Below, piece after piece: positions 1 through 7,872 of a DNA stretch of 64,000 bases. The position numbers and the translations under genes were made by a program. The stretch's first letter is position 1. Each line of letters opens with the position of its first letter. The notes under the pieces were generated by a model. That model did no database searches, had not been told where the DNA came from, and worked only from the letters and a program-made list of their open reading frames with translations. This DNA comes from Phycisphaerae bacterium (GTDB lineage Bacteria; Planctomycetota; Phycisphaerae; Sedimentisphaerales; Anaerobacaceae): NCBI GenBank assembly GCA_016782865.1, contig JADHXR010000011.1, forward strand, positions 1-64,000, given 5' to 3'.

Positions 1-964
1 TGTAAGTATAAGCGCGGTAGCTAAAAGCGTCCTGGATGGTCTGAAAAACGCTTGAACCTTGCAGGCTCTCAAATCTGCCTAACTGGTCCAGTATGATCGG
101 CGGGAACATCATGAAACTCGAAGCGAAGATTATGGGCATCACTCCGCCATGATTTACCTTCAAGGGCAGGTAATGGCGCTGTCCTCCGTATACCCGGCGA
201 CCTCGCATCTGCTTGGCCTGCTGAATCGGTATGCGGCGCTGCCCCTGAGTGATTAGTATGGCGCCCGCAACGACAAACAAGAACGCCGCTACCAGGAACA
301 GTATTTTTGCGGGCCCTATGCTGCCAACCGGAGCATCGATGGACAGGTCAACATTATGCAAGAGCGTTTGAACGGCCCAGGGCATTCTGGAGACAATGCC
401 GGCCATAATGATCAAACTGATACCATTGCCTATGCCGTATTCGTCTATCTGTTCGCCGAGCCACATAAGGAATATGGTCCCGGCGGTCATACCGACGACG
501 CCCATTAGCAAAGCCTGGCGCTCCATGCCAACGTACGTCAGACCCTGGCCCCCAAGCAATTTCATGTACATTATCGACTGAATAAGGCATATCAAAACCG
601 CCAGGTATCGCGTGTATTCCTGTATCTTTTTGTGCCCGGTTTGGCCCTCCTGGCGCAACTTCTTCAGCGCCGGAATAACCTCTCCCAGCAACATCAGGAT
701 AATCGAGGAGGTAATATACGGCATGATCCCGAGCCCGAACAGGCTGCTGCGGCTCAATGTTCCGCCGGTGAACATTTCCATCATCTCGGCAGCTCTGCCC
801 AGCGGAGTCTCCGACTGTGTTGTTCCTTCGACTATCCCCTCATAGTCAAAACCAGGAACGGAGATGAAGAAACCCACCCTGTAGATTACCAGCAGCGCCA
901 CGGTAAAAATGATCTTGTCGCGCAGGTCCTTCACTCTAAATATGTTGACAACTGTTCCAAGCAT
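1..964 (-). CDS. secY: SecY, preprotein translocase channel subunit (3' end beyond left edge)
   Basis: SecY forms the membrane channel of the Sec translocon with SecE and passes unfolded proteins across or into the inner membrane. The frame opens at the ATG at 962-964 with MLGTVVNIFRVKDLRDKI and runs 321 codons to the left edge, so roughly the last quarter of a usual 430-450 residue SecY is missing. The family signature LFGLGIMPYITSSIILML and successive hydrophobic helices are visible. This ATG was chosen because it matches the usual SecY N-terminus. The gene lies last in the spc-type order after rplO, as in most bacteria. An AATACGAGATA motif sits 7 nt upstream of the start. Confidence 0.95.
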   Translation of the reverse strand, partial: MLGTVVNIFRVKDLRDKIIFTVALLVIYRVGFFISVPGFDYEGIVEGTTQSETPLGRAAEMMEMFTGGTLSRSSLFGLGIMPYITSSIILMLLGEVIPALKKLRQEGQTGHKKIQEYTRYLAVLICLIQSIMYMKLLGGQGLTYVGMERQALLMGVVGMTAGTIFLMWLGEQIDEYGIGNGISLIIMAGIVSRMPWAVQTLLHNVDLSIDAPVGSIGPAKILFLVAAFLFVVAGAILITQGQRRIPIQQAKQMRGRRVYGGQRHYLPLKVNHGGVMPIIFASSFMMFPPIILDQLGRFESLQGSSVFQTIQDAFSYRAYTY

Positions 965-971
965 TATTTCA

Positions 972-982
972 TATCTCGTATT
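972..982 (-). promoter_or_regulatory. Recurrent AATACGAGATA leader motif before secY
   Basis: The 11-mer AATACGAGATA ends 7 nt before the secY ATG. The same word, or its 9-mer core ATACGAGAT, lies at the same distance before rpsH, rplX, rpsC and rplA. The position suggests a translation-initiation or post-transcriptional role, since GAGAT could pair weakly with the anti-Shine-Dalgarno. Function is inferred only. Confidence 0.4.
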
Positions 983-1028
983 CTGTCCTTTGCGTTGCTT
1001 CTCACATAATACGGTACCAGAACTACGG

Positions 1029-1472
1029 TCAAATCACTTTCGCCGTGCCGCCCGAGGCGGTAATCTTCTCCTCGGCAGACTTGCTGAACTTGTGGGCCGT
1101 CACCTGCAGCTTTCTTGTCAGGTCCCCCTTGCCGAGAATCTTAACTTTGCTCTTTATACTGTCGATCAGTCCGGCATCGGATAATTGCTCCACGCTGATA
1201 GTGGCGCCATCCTCGAATCTTTCCAACTGACAGATATTGACGATCTCACAGCCTGTTGCGAACTTGGTATTATTAAAACCGCGTTTAGGCAGCCGCCGGA
1301 ACAGCGGCATTTGTCCACCCTCATATACCGAGACCGAAACCGAGCCGGCCCTGCTGCCGGCACCTTTGTGCCCTCGACCACAGGTTTTACCCTGGCCGCT
1401 GCCGGGCCCTCTGCCAACACGACGACGACGCCTATGTCCACCTACTTTGGAAGTTATTTCATGATTCAGCAT
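1029..1472 (-). CDS. rplO: Ribosomal protein L15 (uL15)
   Basis: L15 is an assembly protein of the large subunit that binds 23S rRNA. The start MLNHEITSKVGGHRRR at 1472 is preferred over a possible start 9 codons upstream because the basic glycine-rich N-terminus (GRGPGSGQGKTCGRGHKGAGSR) then begins as in the family. The product is 147 residues, a usual length. It is followed by secY and preceded by rpsE with only 30 nt between. That spacing leaves no room for rpmD (L30), which normally sits between rpsE and rplO. Confidence 0.93.
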   Translation of the reverse strand: MLNHEITSKVGGHRRRRRVGRGPGSGQGKTCGRGHKGAGSRAGSVSVSVYEGGQMPLFRRLPKRGFNNTKFATGCEIVNICQLERFEDGATISVEQLSDAGLIDSIKSKVKILGKGDLTRKLQVTAHKFSKSAEEKITASGGTAKVI

Positions 1473-1502
1473 TAAAATCACCCATTTATCAATCGGCAAT
1501 TA

Positions 1503-2096
1503 TCAGACATTAACCGGCACGCCACGAAGAGACTCGACCATTTCTTTATCTCGTAACTCCAGCAATCCTTGCAGCGTGGCTTTAACAACATTCTTTGCCG
1601 AAGTACTTCCGTAAACTTTCGTAAGGACATCCTTTACACCGGCATACTCGAGCACTGCTCGAGCGCTTGAGCTGGCAATGACCCCCGTACCCGGGCTGGC
1701 CGGGACCAAGGCTATCTTCGTAGCACTGTACTTGCCATTGACCTGGTGCGGAATCGTTCGATCGTCCAAAGCTATCTTATGCAAAGACTTCTTTGCATCC
1801 TTCACACCTTTCTCAACCGCTTTTGGCACCTCGTTTGCCTTGCCGTAACCGACGCCCACCGTACCTGCGCGATCGCCAACAACAACCAAAGCCGCAAAAC
1901 TGAATCGCCGACCACCCTTGACCACTTTGGAGCAGCGATATATCTTCACGACCGTATCTTCCAACGGCCTCTCTTCCTGTTCAAAAGGCTTAACTCCCTC
2001 TGGAGGTCGCCCCGAAGGCGGAGCGGTTTCAACCGGAGCCTCACTCTCAACAGGTTCAACGGATTTAACAGGTTCTACTGCCAATTTATTCTCCAA
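1503..2096 (-). CDS. rpsE: Ribosomal protein S5 (uS5) with acidic, proline-rich N-terminal extension
   Basis: S5 is a small-subunit protein near the decoding centre and the mRNA entry site. The core from about residue 45 shows VVKIYRCSKVVKGGRRFSF, then VGYGKANEVPKAVEKG and the C-terminal domain with PASPGTGVIA. The first 45 or so residues are a low-complexity Pro/Glu/Val-rich segment absent from short S5 proteins. It could in principle include upstream non-coding sequence, but the only later starts lie inside the core. The product is 197 residues against about 165 in E. coli. Confidence 0.93.
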   Translation of the reverse strand: MENKLAVEPVKSVEPVESEAPVETAPPSGRPPEGVKPFEQEERPLEDTVVKIYRCSKVVKGGRRFSFAALVVVGDRAGTVGVGYGKANEVPKAVEKGVKDAKKSLHKIALDDRTIPHQVNGKYSATKIALVPASPGTGVIASSSARAVLEYAGVKDVLTKVYGSTSAKNVVKATLQGLLELRDKEMVESLRGVPVNV

Positions 2097-2114
2097 GCTT
2101 TACAGTTTTTGTTT

Positions 2115-2480
2115 TCAAAAAGCCAACCCGGCCTTCCTAGCCGCTTCGGCAAGAGCCTTGACTCGCCCATGAAATTTGTACCGGTTTCTATCAAAGCAAA
2201 CGCACTTAATACCAACGCCGAGAGCTTGCTTCGCAATAACTTCGCCTACCGTTTCAGCCGCCTTCTTGTCACCGGCATTGGACAGTTGCTCTCGCAACGC
2301 CTTTACTCTGGTGCTTGCCGAGGCAAGCGTCGCTCCGGCGGTATCATCAACAATCTGGGCGTAAATATGTCTATTCGAGCGAAACACCGACAGCCGGGGC
2401 CTGTCCGGTGTCCCAAAGACCTTCTTGCGAACGTGATACTTGCGCCTGACTGCTGCTTTTTTTTGCTTTGCGATCTTCAC
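2115..2480 (-). CDS. rplR: Ribosomal protein L18 (uL18), GTG start
   Basis: L18 binds 5S rRNA and attaches it to the large subunit with L5. The GTG at 2478-2480 is chosen as the start because the product then begins with a short basic N-terminus leading into [20 protein letters not shown], the family opening. The longer open frame would overlap rplF. The motif [16 protein letters not shown] and the C-terminal [20 protein letters not shown] are diagnostic. Length is 121 residues. The rplF stop lies 25 nt upstream. Confidence 0.9.
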   Translation of the reverse strand: MKIAKQKKAAVRRKYHVRKKVFGTPDRPRLSVFRSNRHIYAQIVDDTAGATLASASTRVKALREQLSNAGDKKAAETVGEVIAKQALGVGIKCVCFDRNRYKFHGRVKALAEAARKAGLAF

Positions 2481-2505
2481 TTCTTCAATTCCCAAATCGA
2501 AATTC

Positions 2506-3087
2506 TTATGCTGCGCCCGAGGCAAACGCCTTGCCGGCTTTGCGCCGCACGCGCTCATCGGCGTAACGGATGCCCTTGCCTTTATACGGCTCCGGCGGCC
2601 TTATATTTCGTATATCCGCGGCGAACTGTCCCAACAGTCTCTTGTCTATCGACGAGAGGGTGAATCTTGCGGGAACGTCATTACCTCGCGTCGCGGCGGC
2701 GTCGATCTTTATCTTCATGCCCTTGGGTATTGCCAACTCCACAGGATGACAGAATCCAATCTGAAAAACCAGCTTTGTGCCCTGCTCCTTGACGTTATAG
2801 CCGGTACCGTATATTTCCATCTTCTTCTCGAAACCTTTGCTGACGCCGGCAACCATATTGGCAAGCAAGGCCCGCATTGTGCCGTGCAACTGCTTGTTCT
2901 GGCGTTCCGCAGGGCGATCATTTTCCACCAACACTTTCGCACCGGCCTCTTCGATTCTTACTTGTATGCGCGGATGACAGTCCATTTCGAGCTGCCCAAG
3001 CGGCCCAGCAACCTTGACGCGCAGCCCCTTGATTTCGACCTTGACGCCTCCGGGTATATCAATCGGTTTTTTTCCTATACGACTCAT
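2506..3087 (-). CDS. rplF: Ribosomal protein L6 (uL6)
   Basis: L6 is a two-domain large-subunit protein close to the factor-binding site. The start [15 protein letters not shown] at 3085-3087 shares one base with the rpsH stop (TAATG overlap), which suggests translational coupling. The C-terminal signature [15 protein letters not shown] is visible. Product length is 193 residues, slightly longer than the 177 of E. coli. The tail after the signature is rich in Arg, Lys and Ala. Confidence 0.94.
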   Translation of the reverse strand: MSRIGKKPIDIPGGVKVEIKGLRVKVAGPLGQLEMDCHPRIQVRIEEAGAKVLVENDRPAERQNKQLHGTMRALLANMVAGVSKGFEKKMEIYGTGYNVKEQGTKLVFQIGFCHPVELAIPKGMKIKIDAAATRGNDVPARFTLSSIDKRLLGQFAADIRNIRPPEPYKGKGIRYADERVRRKAGKAFASGAA

Positions 3088-3485
3088 TAGCTTACCGTAC
3101 AAAGTATCTCGCCGCCGATGTTTAATTGCCGACAGCTTTTGTCACTCATTACACCTTTACTTGTCGAAACGATTACTATGCCCATGCCGGCTAAAACGCG
3201 CGGCATTTTATCAACAGCCGAATAGATCCTGCAGCCGGGCTTGCTCGTCCTTGTTATTTTGTCAATAATGGACCGGCCCTCTTGGTCATACTTGAGTGTA
3301 ATCCGCAATATGCCTTGCTTGCTGTCGTCAACTCGGTCAAAGTCCTTTATATAACCTTCCTGCTTCAAAACGGTAGCAATGCCTTCACAGATATTCGAGG
3401 CCCTGATATTGACTTGGCCTCTGTTTACTCGCACAGCATTGCGAATTCTTGTCAGCATGTCAGCTATTGGATCAGTTAAACTCAT
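3087..3485 (-). CDS. rpsH: Ribosomal protein S8 (uS8)
   Basis: S8 is a primary 16S rRNA-binding protein and, in E. coli, the translational repressor of the spc operon. The start MSLTDPIADMLTRIRNA is the canonical N-terminus, and the C-terminal STSKGVMSDKSCRQLNIGGE is the family signature (usually STSxGxMTxxxA). The product is 132 residues. The stop codon overlaps the rplF start by one base. A motif ATACGAGAT lies 8 nt before the start. Confidence 0.95.
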   Translation of the reverse strand: MSLTDPIADMLTRIRNAVRVNRGQVNIRASNICEGIATVLKQEGYIKDFDRVDDSKQGILRITLKYDQEGRSIIDKITRTSKPGCRIYSAVDKMPRVLAGMGIVIVSTSKGVMSDKSCRQLNIGGEILCTVS

Positions 3486-3493
3486 AATTTCGC

Positions 3494-3502
3494 ATCTCGT
3501 AT
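3494..3502 (-). promoter_or_regulatory. Recurrent ATACGAGAT leader motif before rpsH
   Basis: The 9-mer ATACGAGAT is 8 nt upstream of the rpsH ATG and is followed by GCGAAATT, which resembles the rplC leader (GAGCTGCGAAATT before its ATG). It belongs to the set described at secY, rplX, rpsC and rplA. No classical AGGAGG is present in this spacer. Confidence 0.4.
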
Positions 3503-3562
3503 ATACTTTGTCGTAAACCGTTGTCCTATAATTACAGTTTACTCACCTTTGCATCCGGCCCT

Positions 3563-3748
3563 TTACCAACTGGCCTTCCTTACACCAGGGATTTTTCCCT
3601 CGTTGGCTAATGTTCTAAAACAAATCCGGCAGATCTTAAACTTGCGATAGACCGCTCTCGATCTGCCACATAACTGACAGCGCGTGTACTGCCTGACACG
3701 AAATCTTTGTTTCTGCTTTGCCTTGTTTTCCAATGCTTTAGTTGACAT
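3563..3748 (-). CDS. rpsN: Ribosomal protein S14, zinc-binding short type (uS14)
   Basis: S14 assembles late in the 30S head. This is the 61-residue type-Z form. CQLC and, 12 residues later, CRIC form a four-cysteine zinc ribbon, followed by [18 protein letters not shown], the family C-terminus. The N-terminus [16 protein letters not shown] is basic. It lies between rplE and rpsH as in the standard spc order. The spacers on either side (25 and 77 nt) are a little longer than elsewhere in the operon. Confidence 0.95.
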   Translation of the reverse strand: MSTKALENKAKQKQRFRVRQYTRCQLCGRSRAVYRKFKICRICFRTLANEGKIPGVRKASW

Positions 3749-3773
3749 TCACGCACTCCAATTTCTTATCTGC

Positions 3774-4331
3774 TCAGACACCCTGAGATTCGCTCTTCTT
3801 AAATGGCATGCCAAACAGTTCAAGCATTTTCCTCGCTTCGGCGTCGGTCCTTGCCGTCGTCACAAACGTAATATTCATGCCCTGCCGGGACTCCATTTTA
3901 GCAGTGTTGATTTCCGGAAAGACGCTCTGTTCGCTCAGCCCCATTGAGTAATTGCCCCGGCCATCAAAACTGTTGCTGTTGAGGCCCCTAAAGTCTCGGA
4001 CCTGCGGGATAGCCAGGTTAATGAGCCTGTCCATGAATTCGTACATTCTCACGCCGCGAAGGTTAACTTTAAGGCCGGTTTCCTGGCCTTCCCTGACCTT
4101 GAAATTCGAGACGCTCTTTTTGGCTTTGCACACCGCGGGCATCTGCCCGGCAATCATCGTCAATTCCTTCTTAGCCGACTCCAGATACTTCTTGTCCTGA
4201 ACAGCTTTGCCGACGCCCATGGAGATGACAACCTTTTCCATCCGCGGGATCGCCATAGGATTCGTATACCCAAATTCCTCTTTCAGGCCCGGGGCTACTT
4301 TCGATTTATATAGGTCTTTTAAGCGTACCAT
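3774..4331 (-). CDS. rplE: Ribosomal protein L5 (uL5)
   Basis: L5 binds 5S rRNA and contacts the P-site tRNA in the central protuberance. The start MVRLKDLYKSKVAPGLKEEF is family-like, followed by NPMAIPRMEKVVISMGVG. The conserved LRGVRMYEFMDRLINLAIPQ and DFRGLNSNSFDGRGNY segments are present. Length is 185 residues, typical of L5. It stands between rplX (48 nt upstream) and rpsN. Confidence 0.95.
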   Translation of the reverse strand: MVRLKDLYKSKVAPGLKEEFGYTNPMAIPRMEKVVISMGVGKAVQDKKYLESAKKELTMIAGQMPAVCKAKKSVSNFKVREGQETGLKVNLRGVRMYEFMDRLINLAIPQVRDFRGLNSNSFDGRGNYSMGLSEQSVFPEINTAKMESRQGMNITFVTTARTDAEARKMLELFGMPFKKSESQGV

Positions 4332-4379
4332 TTTTCTTTCTCAACCGATCAAATGCTCAAACAGCGGCCTATAACCGGC

Positions 4380-4712
4380 TTACTTTGCCTTTCTAACAAT
4401 GCCGATTTCGGTGCCGTCAACGGCGAGACGTTTCTTACTGCCATCGGCGCTTAACTGATAATGAACTCTGCTGCCGTGCGAACTCTTCGGATTCACCGGT
4501 AAGACGTTGCTTATGTGAATCGGACGTTCAACATTTATCCGCCCCCCCTGCGGATTCCTCCGCGAAGGCCGGACGTGCTTCTTAGCCAGGTTGTGGCCCT
4601 GAACCACCACGCAGTTCTTATCCGATATCACACGCAACACCCTGCCGGAAGCACCTTTGTGGTCGCCGGCTATAATCTCAACTATATCACCTTTTTTCAC
4701 ATGCAAAGCCAT
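4380..4712 (-). CDS. rplX: Ribosomal protein L24 (uL24)
   Basis: L24 is one of the two assembly-initiating proteins of the 50S subunit and sits at the exit tunnel. It opens with MALHVKKGDIVEIIAGDHKG, a KOW motif, followed by VVVQGHNLAKKHVRPSRRNP and a C-terminal NVLPVNPKSS region. The product is 110 residues. It follows rplN by 28 nt and carries the AATACGAGATA leader motif 7 nt before its ATG. Confidence 0.95.
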   Translation of the reverse strand: MALHVKKGDIVEIIAGDHKGASGRVLRVISDKNCVVVQGHNLAKKHVRPSRRNPQGGRINVERPIHISNVLPVNPKSSHGSRVHYQLSADGSKKRLAVDGTEIGIVRKAK

Positions 4713-4719
4713 AAGATCG

Positions 4720-4730
4720 TATCTCGTATT
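4720..4730 (-). promoter_or_regulatory. Recurrent AATACGAGATA leader motif before rplX
   Basis: The exact 11-mer AATACGAGATA ends 7 nt before the rplX ATG, identical in word and spacing to the sites before secY and rpsC. It lies in the 28-nt rplN-rplX spacer, where no independent promoter is apparent. A role in translation rather than transcription is therefore more likely. Confidence 0.4.
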
Positions 4731-4740
4731 TCACACATCC

Positions 4741-5127
4741 TTAGACTACCTCGCTCGCCAGCGAGATGATTTTCATATGGTTCTTCTCACGAAGCTCGCG
4801 AGCAACCGCACCGAAGATTCTCGTTCCGATCGGATTGCCGTCGGGGTCGATCATCACCGCCGCGTTGCTGTCGAACCTGACATAGCTGCCGTCTGAGCGT
4901 TTAACAGGGCTCTTCGTACGGATTATAATGCACTTGTGCACCTTTTTGTCATCCAACTGGCAATTGGGAAGCGATTTCTTTATGGCAACGCATACAATAT
5001 CGCCTACCCCGGCGACCGGCCGGGTCTTCTTGCCGCGGGAGCCGCCTCTTCCGAGAACCTTTATACATAATGCCGACTTGACACCGGAATTGTCGGCTAT
5101 GTCCAACATTGTTTCCTGTTGAATCAT
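4741..5127 (-). CDS. rplN: Ribosomal protein L14 (uL14)
   Basis: L14 lies at the subunit interface of the 50S particle. The start [17 protein letters not shown] at 5127 is the canonical N-terminus. A longer open frame begins 29 codons upstream but would overlap rpsQ. The conserved [20 protein letters not shown] and the C-terminal [20 protein letters not shown] are present. The product is 128 residues. The spacer to rpsQ is 17 nt. Confidence 0.94.
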   Translation of the reverse strand: MIQQETMLDIADNSGVKSALCIKVLGRGGSRGKKTRPVAGVGDIVCVAIKKSLPNCQLDDKKVHKCIIIRTKSPVKRSDGSYVRFDSNAAVMIDPDGNPIGTRIFGAVARELREKNHMKIISLASEVV

Positions 5128-5134
5128 TATCTCA

Positions 5135-5145
5135 TATCTCAATAT
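5135..5145 (-). promoter_or_regulatory. Degenerate copy of the leader motif before rplN
   Basis: ATATTGAGATA lies 7 nt before the rplN ATG and resembles AATACGAGATA with three mismatches. It overlaps the rpsQ stop codon, so the leader of rplN has almost no room of its own. It is listed as a weaker member of the same set. Confidence 0.25.
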
Positions 5146-5405
5146 CAAGCTTGTTCTACTTTTTGTACGATCTTCAAGAGGCGCCAACTCTTTCTCTTGC
5201 TGCAAGGTCTGCACTGAGCAATCTCGACGACGTCGCCAACGCCGCTTTGATTGTGCTCATCGTGTACGGCGAGTTTTGTCCTGCGGCTGATATACTTGCC
5301 ATACTTAGGATGTTTGACCTTGTAATCGATGGCAACTGTGACGCTCTTATCACCGCTCTTGCTCACCACCGCGGCAGTTAAGGTTTTTACTTTACTATCG
5401 GGCAT
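5145..5405 (-). CDS. rpsQ: Ribosomal protein S17 (uS17)
   Basis: S17 is a primary binder of 16S rRNA in the lower body of the small subunit. The product of 86 residues begins [20 protein letters not shown], giving the usual GxVxSxKxDKTVxVxV pattern. It contains [19 protein letters not shown], the family signature. It lies between rpmC (40 nt upstream) and rplN. Confidence 0.93.
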   Translation of the reverse strand: MPDSKVKTLTAAVVSKSGDKSVTVAIDYKVKHPKYGKYISRRTKLAVHDEHNQSGVGDVVEIAQCRPCSKRKSWRLLKIVQKVEQA

Positions 5406-5445
5406 CTTCGATTTTCCGTCTCAACAAGCACCTGCAAGCAAGCGA

Positions 5446-5631
5446 TCATTTGCTCTGGTGCATTATGGTCTTAATCCTGGCAATATCACGCCTTACGTTA
5501 ATAACAGCCTTCGAATTTTCAAGTTTTTCCGTCACCGCCTGGGAACGCAAATCGAACAAGTGCCTCTCGAGTTCCTCGAGTTTACCCTCAAGCTCGTCCA
5601 GACTCATTTCTCGGTAATGCTGCGCCTTCAT
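5446..5631 (-). CDS. rpmC: Ribosomal protein L29 (uL29)
   Basis: L29 is a small coiled-coil protein near the exit tunnel and a docking site for SRP and trigger factor. The start MKAQHYREMSLDELEGKL at 5631 leaves a 13-nt gap to rplP, whereas the longer open frame overlaps rplP. The helix pair ends with INVRRDIARIKTIMHQ, the usual RRxIARxxTxL pattern. Length is 61 residues, normal for L29. Confidence 0.92.
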   Translation of the reverse strand: MKAQHYREMSLDELEGKLEELERHLFDLRSQAVTEKLENSKAVINVRRDIARIKTIMHQSK

Positions 5632-5644
5632 CAAACGTTTCCTA

Positions 5645-6064
5645 TTACAATGAATGCCTTCGCTTAACAAACCGGCACTTTATCGGCATCTTATGAGCAA
5701 CCCTTACAAGCGCCTCCTTGGCTACATCTTCGGCCACTCCGCCGATCTCAAAGCAAACCTGCCCGGGCCTCACCCTTGCCACCCAAAAATCAGTCTCGCC
5801 CTTTCCTTTGCCCATTCGGGTTTCCAACGGCTTGGAACTGACAGGCTTATGCGGAAAGATCCTGATATAGACTTTGCCTTCACGATGTAGAAAATGAGTC
5901 GCCGCAACTCGGCCGGCCTCAATGTTCCGCCCGGTTATCCAACTGGTTTCCAGGGCCTGCAAGCCGTATTCACCAAACGCAACGAAGTTGCATCGCGACG
6001 CATTGCCTCTCATCTTGCCGCGCTGGCTCTTACGGTGCTTACCTCTTTTCGGCATCATCGCCAT
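5645..6064 (-). CDS. rplP: Ribosomal protein L16 (uL16)
   Basis: L16 contacts the tRNA elbow at the A site and helps organise the peptidyl transferase centre. It begins [20 protein letters not shown], close to the canonical [30 protein letters not shown], near residue 90, is the family signature. A Shine-Dalgarno AAAGGTG lies 8 nt before the ATG at 6064; an internal ATG two codons later is also possible. Length is 139 residues. Confidence 0.95.
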   Translation of the reverse strand: MAMMPKRGKHRKSQRGKMRGNASRCNFVAFGEYGLQALETSWITGRNIEAGRVAATHFLHREGKVYIRIFPHKPVSSKPLETRMGKGKGETDFWVARVRPGQVCFEIGGVAEDVAKEALVRVAHKMPIKCRFVKRRHSL

Positions 6065-6126
6065 TTTTCACACACCTTTGTAAAACTGTACTTACGAAGC
6101 ACTGTTCTTAGCCAAGACGTCTGTCT

Positions 6127-6951
6127 TCAACTCGCCTCGGTTGTATTCGATTCACTCTTGTCCGGCTCAACAGGTGGCGACGCTGGCGGCGACGCAGCAG
6201 GAGCTTGTCTGCCCCGACTCGCCCCGCGTTTCGCACCCCCCCGGTCCCGGTCTCTCCCCGCCGGACTGATGCGTCTCGGCGGGCGACGACGCTGGGGCCT
6301 CTCGGCGATCTCTTCGCCGAACTTGCCTTTGTAAATCCAAACTTTTACGCCAATGGCTCCATACGTCGTTCTCGCTGTTGCTGTAGCATAATCCACATTA
6401 GCATCCAACGTATGCAGCGGAATGCTGCCAAGCATCTGTGTTTCCTTCCTGGACATTTCAGAGCCGGCCAGCCGGCCGGAGCAGATAATCTTGACTCCTT
6501 TGGCACCGGCGTTCATCGCCGCTTCGCAGAACTGCTTCATCGCGCGCCTGAACGACGCTCTCTTGCCCAACTGTTCGGCGATCGCTTCGCCTACCAGGCA
6601 CGCATTGAGGTCCGGTTCTTTTATTTCGATAACATTGACGTTTAACTTGCGGCCTGTAAGGTCCTCGAGTTCCTCTCGCAACTTGTCGACTTCGCCACCT
6701 CTGGGACCGATGACCACGCCGGGCCGGGCGCTATGCAATGTAACTTTAACTTCATTTCGCGTCCGGACAATCTCGGTCTTAGCCACCGCGCCTTTGGGCA
6801 GACGGCGGTTAAACCTGTTGTCGACGTACCGACGAATCTTCTGGTCTTCGACAAGGAAATTGCCATAATCGGCTTTGGTGGCGAACCAGGTACTCTGCCA
6901 CCCAAGCGTTATTCCCGTTCTAAAACCTATTGGCGATACTTTCTGGCCCAT
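6127..6951 (-). CDS. rpsC: Ribosomal protein S3 (uS3) with long basic C-terminal tail
   Basis: S3 lines the mRNA entry pore and has helicase-assisting basic residues. The N-terminus MGQKVSPIGFRTGITLGWQS, the KH domain with GPRGGEVDKLREELEDLTG and the C-terminal domain with GVKIICSGRLAGSEMSR are intact up to about residue 212 (GVKVWIYKGKFGEE). About 60 further residues follow, rich in Arg, Pro, Ala and Ser. This tail is longer than in E. coli S3 (233 residues in all) and is probably disordered. Its function is unknown. Confidence 0.95.
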   Translation of the reverse strand: MGQKVSPIGFRTGITLGWQSTWFATKADYGNFLVEDQKIRRYVDNRFNRRLPKGAVAKTEIVRTRNEVKVTLHSARPGVVIGPRGGEVDKLREELEDLTGRKLNVNVIEIKEPDLNACLVGEAIAEQLGKRASFRRAMKQFCEAAMNAGAKGVKIICSGRLAGSEMSRKETQMLGSIPLHTLDANVDYATATARTTYGAIGVKVWIYKGKFGEEIAERPQRRRPPRRISPAGRDRDRGGAKRGASRGRQAPAASPPASPPVEPDKSESNTTEAS

Positions 6952-6958
6952 AATCTCG

Positions 6959-6969
6959 TATCTCGTATT
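6959..6969 (-). promoter_or_regulatory. Recurrent AATACGAGATA leader motif before rpsC
   Basis: The exact 11-mer AATACGAGATA lies 7 nt before the rpsC ATG, and a second overlapping TACGAGAT follows directly. The leader is therefore a tandem of the motif. The 42-nt rplV-rpsC spacer has no better Shine-Dalgarno. Confidence 0.4.
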
Positions 6970-6993
6970 GCGCTGTTGATTTATACCAGTTTC

Positions 6994-7542
6994 TTATGCT
7001 TGCGTTACTGTTACATGTATGTGGCAGGCTTTCTTGTGAATCGGGTGCGCCCTGCCTCTATCTTTTTCGATAAACCTTTTCGTACCGATCCGGATTCCTG
7101 CGTCGTCGACACGGGCACAACTCACATATAGCTTGTCAGTGTCAGCCTGCTGCTCGTCGGCGTCGGCAACCGCGCTCTTCAAGACCTTAACGATCATACT
7201 GGCGGCACGTTTACTCGTGAACTTCAGAATATCCAGCGCATCCTGGACACTGCGGCCGACTATCAACTGGGTGACCAATCGAGCCTTCCGTGCCGACATT
7301 GGAGCGTACCGATAAGAGGACCGCCAGTCTCTCAGGTCATTCGCCTCGACGGACATAGCACTTGCCAGCCGCCTGATATCCTCGGCACCTGGTTCGGGCT
7401 TGAAAAGGCCCTTCTGCCAGTTCTTTATAGCCGCCGTTGCCTTTTGCCTGTCGAACGCCCCCCTGGCAAGATGACCGGCCAAACTGTCCGCACTTACCTT
7501 ACGCCCCTGGCAAAGCTCTTTGAATTTTTCAGCACTTAACAT
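6994..7542 (-). CDS. rplV: Ribosomal protein L22 (uL22) with Xre-like N-terminal extension
   Basis: L22 lines the peptide exit tunnel with a long beta hairpin. The L22 core begins near residue 74 (YRYAPMSARKARLVTQLIVG) and ends with the signature GRAHPIHKKACHIHVTVTQ. The first 70 or so residues, from MLSAEKFKELCQG, are an added helical domain. Its pattern (VSADSLAGHLARG, then IKNWQKGLFKPEPG and IRRLASAMSVEANDL) resembles a Cro/C1-type helix-turn-helix. The start at 7542 is preferred because it clears rpsS by 10 nt; the longer open frame overlaps rpsS. Total length is 182 residues against about 110 in most bacteria. That the extension is a real HTH fold is inferred. Confidence 0.9.
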   Translation of the reverse strand: MLSAEKFKELCQGRKVSADSLAGHLARGAFDRQKATAAIKNWQKGLFKPEPGAEDIRRLASAMSVEANDLRDWRSSYRYAPMSARKARLVTQLIVGRSVQDALDILKFTSKRAASMIVKVLKSAVADADEQQADTDKLYVSCARVDDAGIRIGTKRFIEKDRGRAHPIHKKACHIHVTVTQA

Positions 7543-7552
7543 ATTGCCTATC

Positions 7553-7816
7553 TTATCTCTTGCTTGAATGACCTTTGAACATCCGTGTGGGTGAAAACTC
7601 ACCCAACTTATGTCCCACCATATCTTCGGAGACAAAAACCTTGTGAAACATCTTGCCATTGTGGACCATAAATGTGAAGCCAACGAACTCGGGGACTATC
7701 GTACACCTTCGTGCCCAGGTTTTGATCGGCTCACGAGAGCCCGAAGCGGTCTGCCTGTTGACCTTGATGAACAACTTCTCGTCAACGTATGGTCCTTTTT
7801 TACTTGATCTTCCCAT
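7553..7816 (-). CDS. rpsS: Ribosomal protein S19 (uS19)
   Basis: S19 forms a complex with S13 in the 30S head. The start [20 protein letters not shown] is canonical (MxRSxKKGPfvd). The C-terminal [18 protein letters not shown] matches the signature [17 protein letters not shown]. Length is 87 residues. It lies between rplB and rplV in the normal S10 order. Confidence 0.95.
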   Translation of the reverse strand: MGRSSKKGPYVDEKLFIKVNRQTASGSREPIKTWARRCTIVPEFVGFTFMVHNGKMFHKVFVSEDMVGHKLGEFSPTRMFKGHSSKR

Positions 7817-7872
7817 TCGGATTTACTCAACCTTCAAACTACAATAGTTACGCGCCCATCTCTCTTTGCCTG

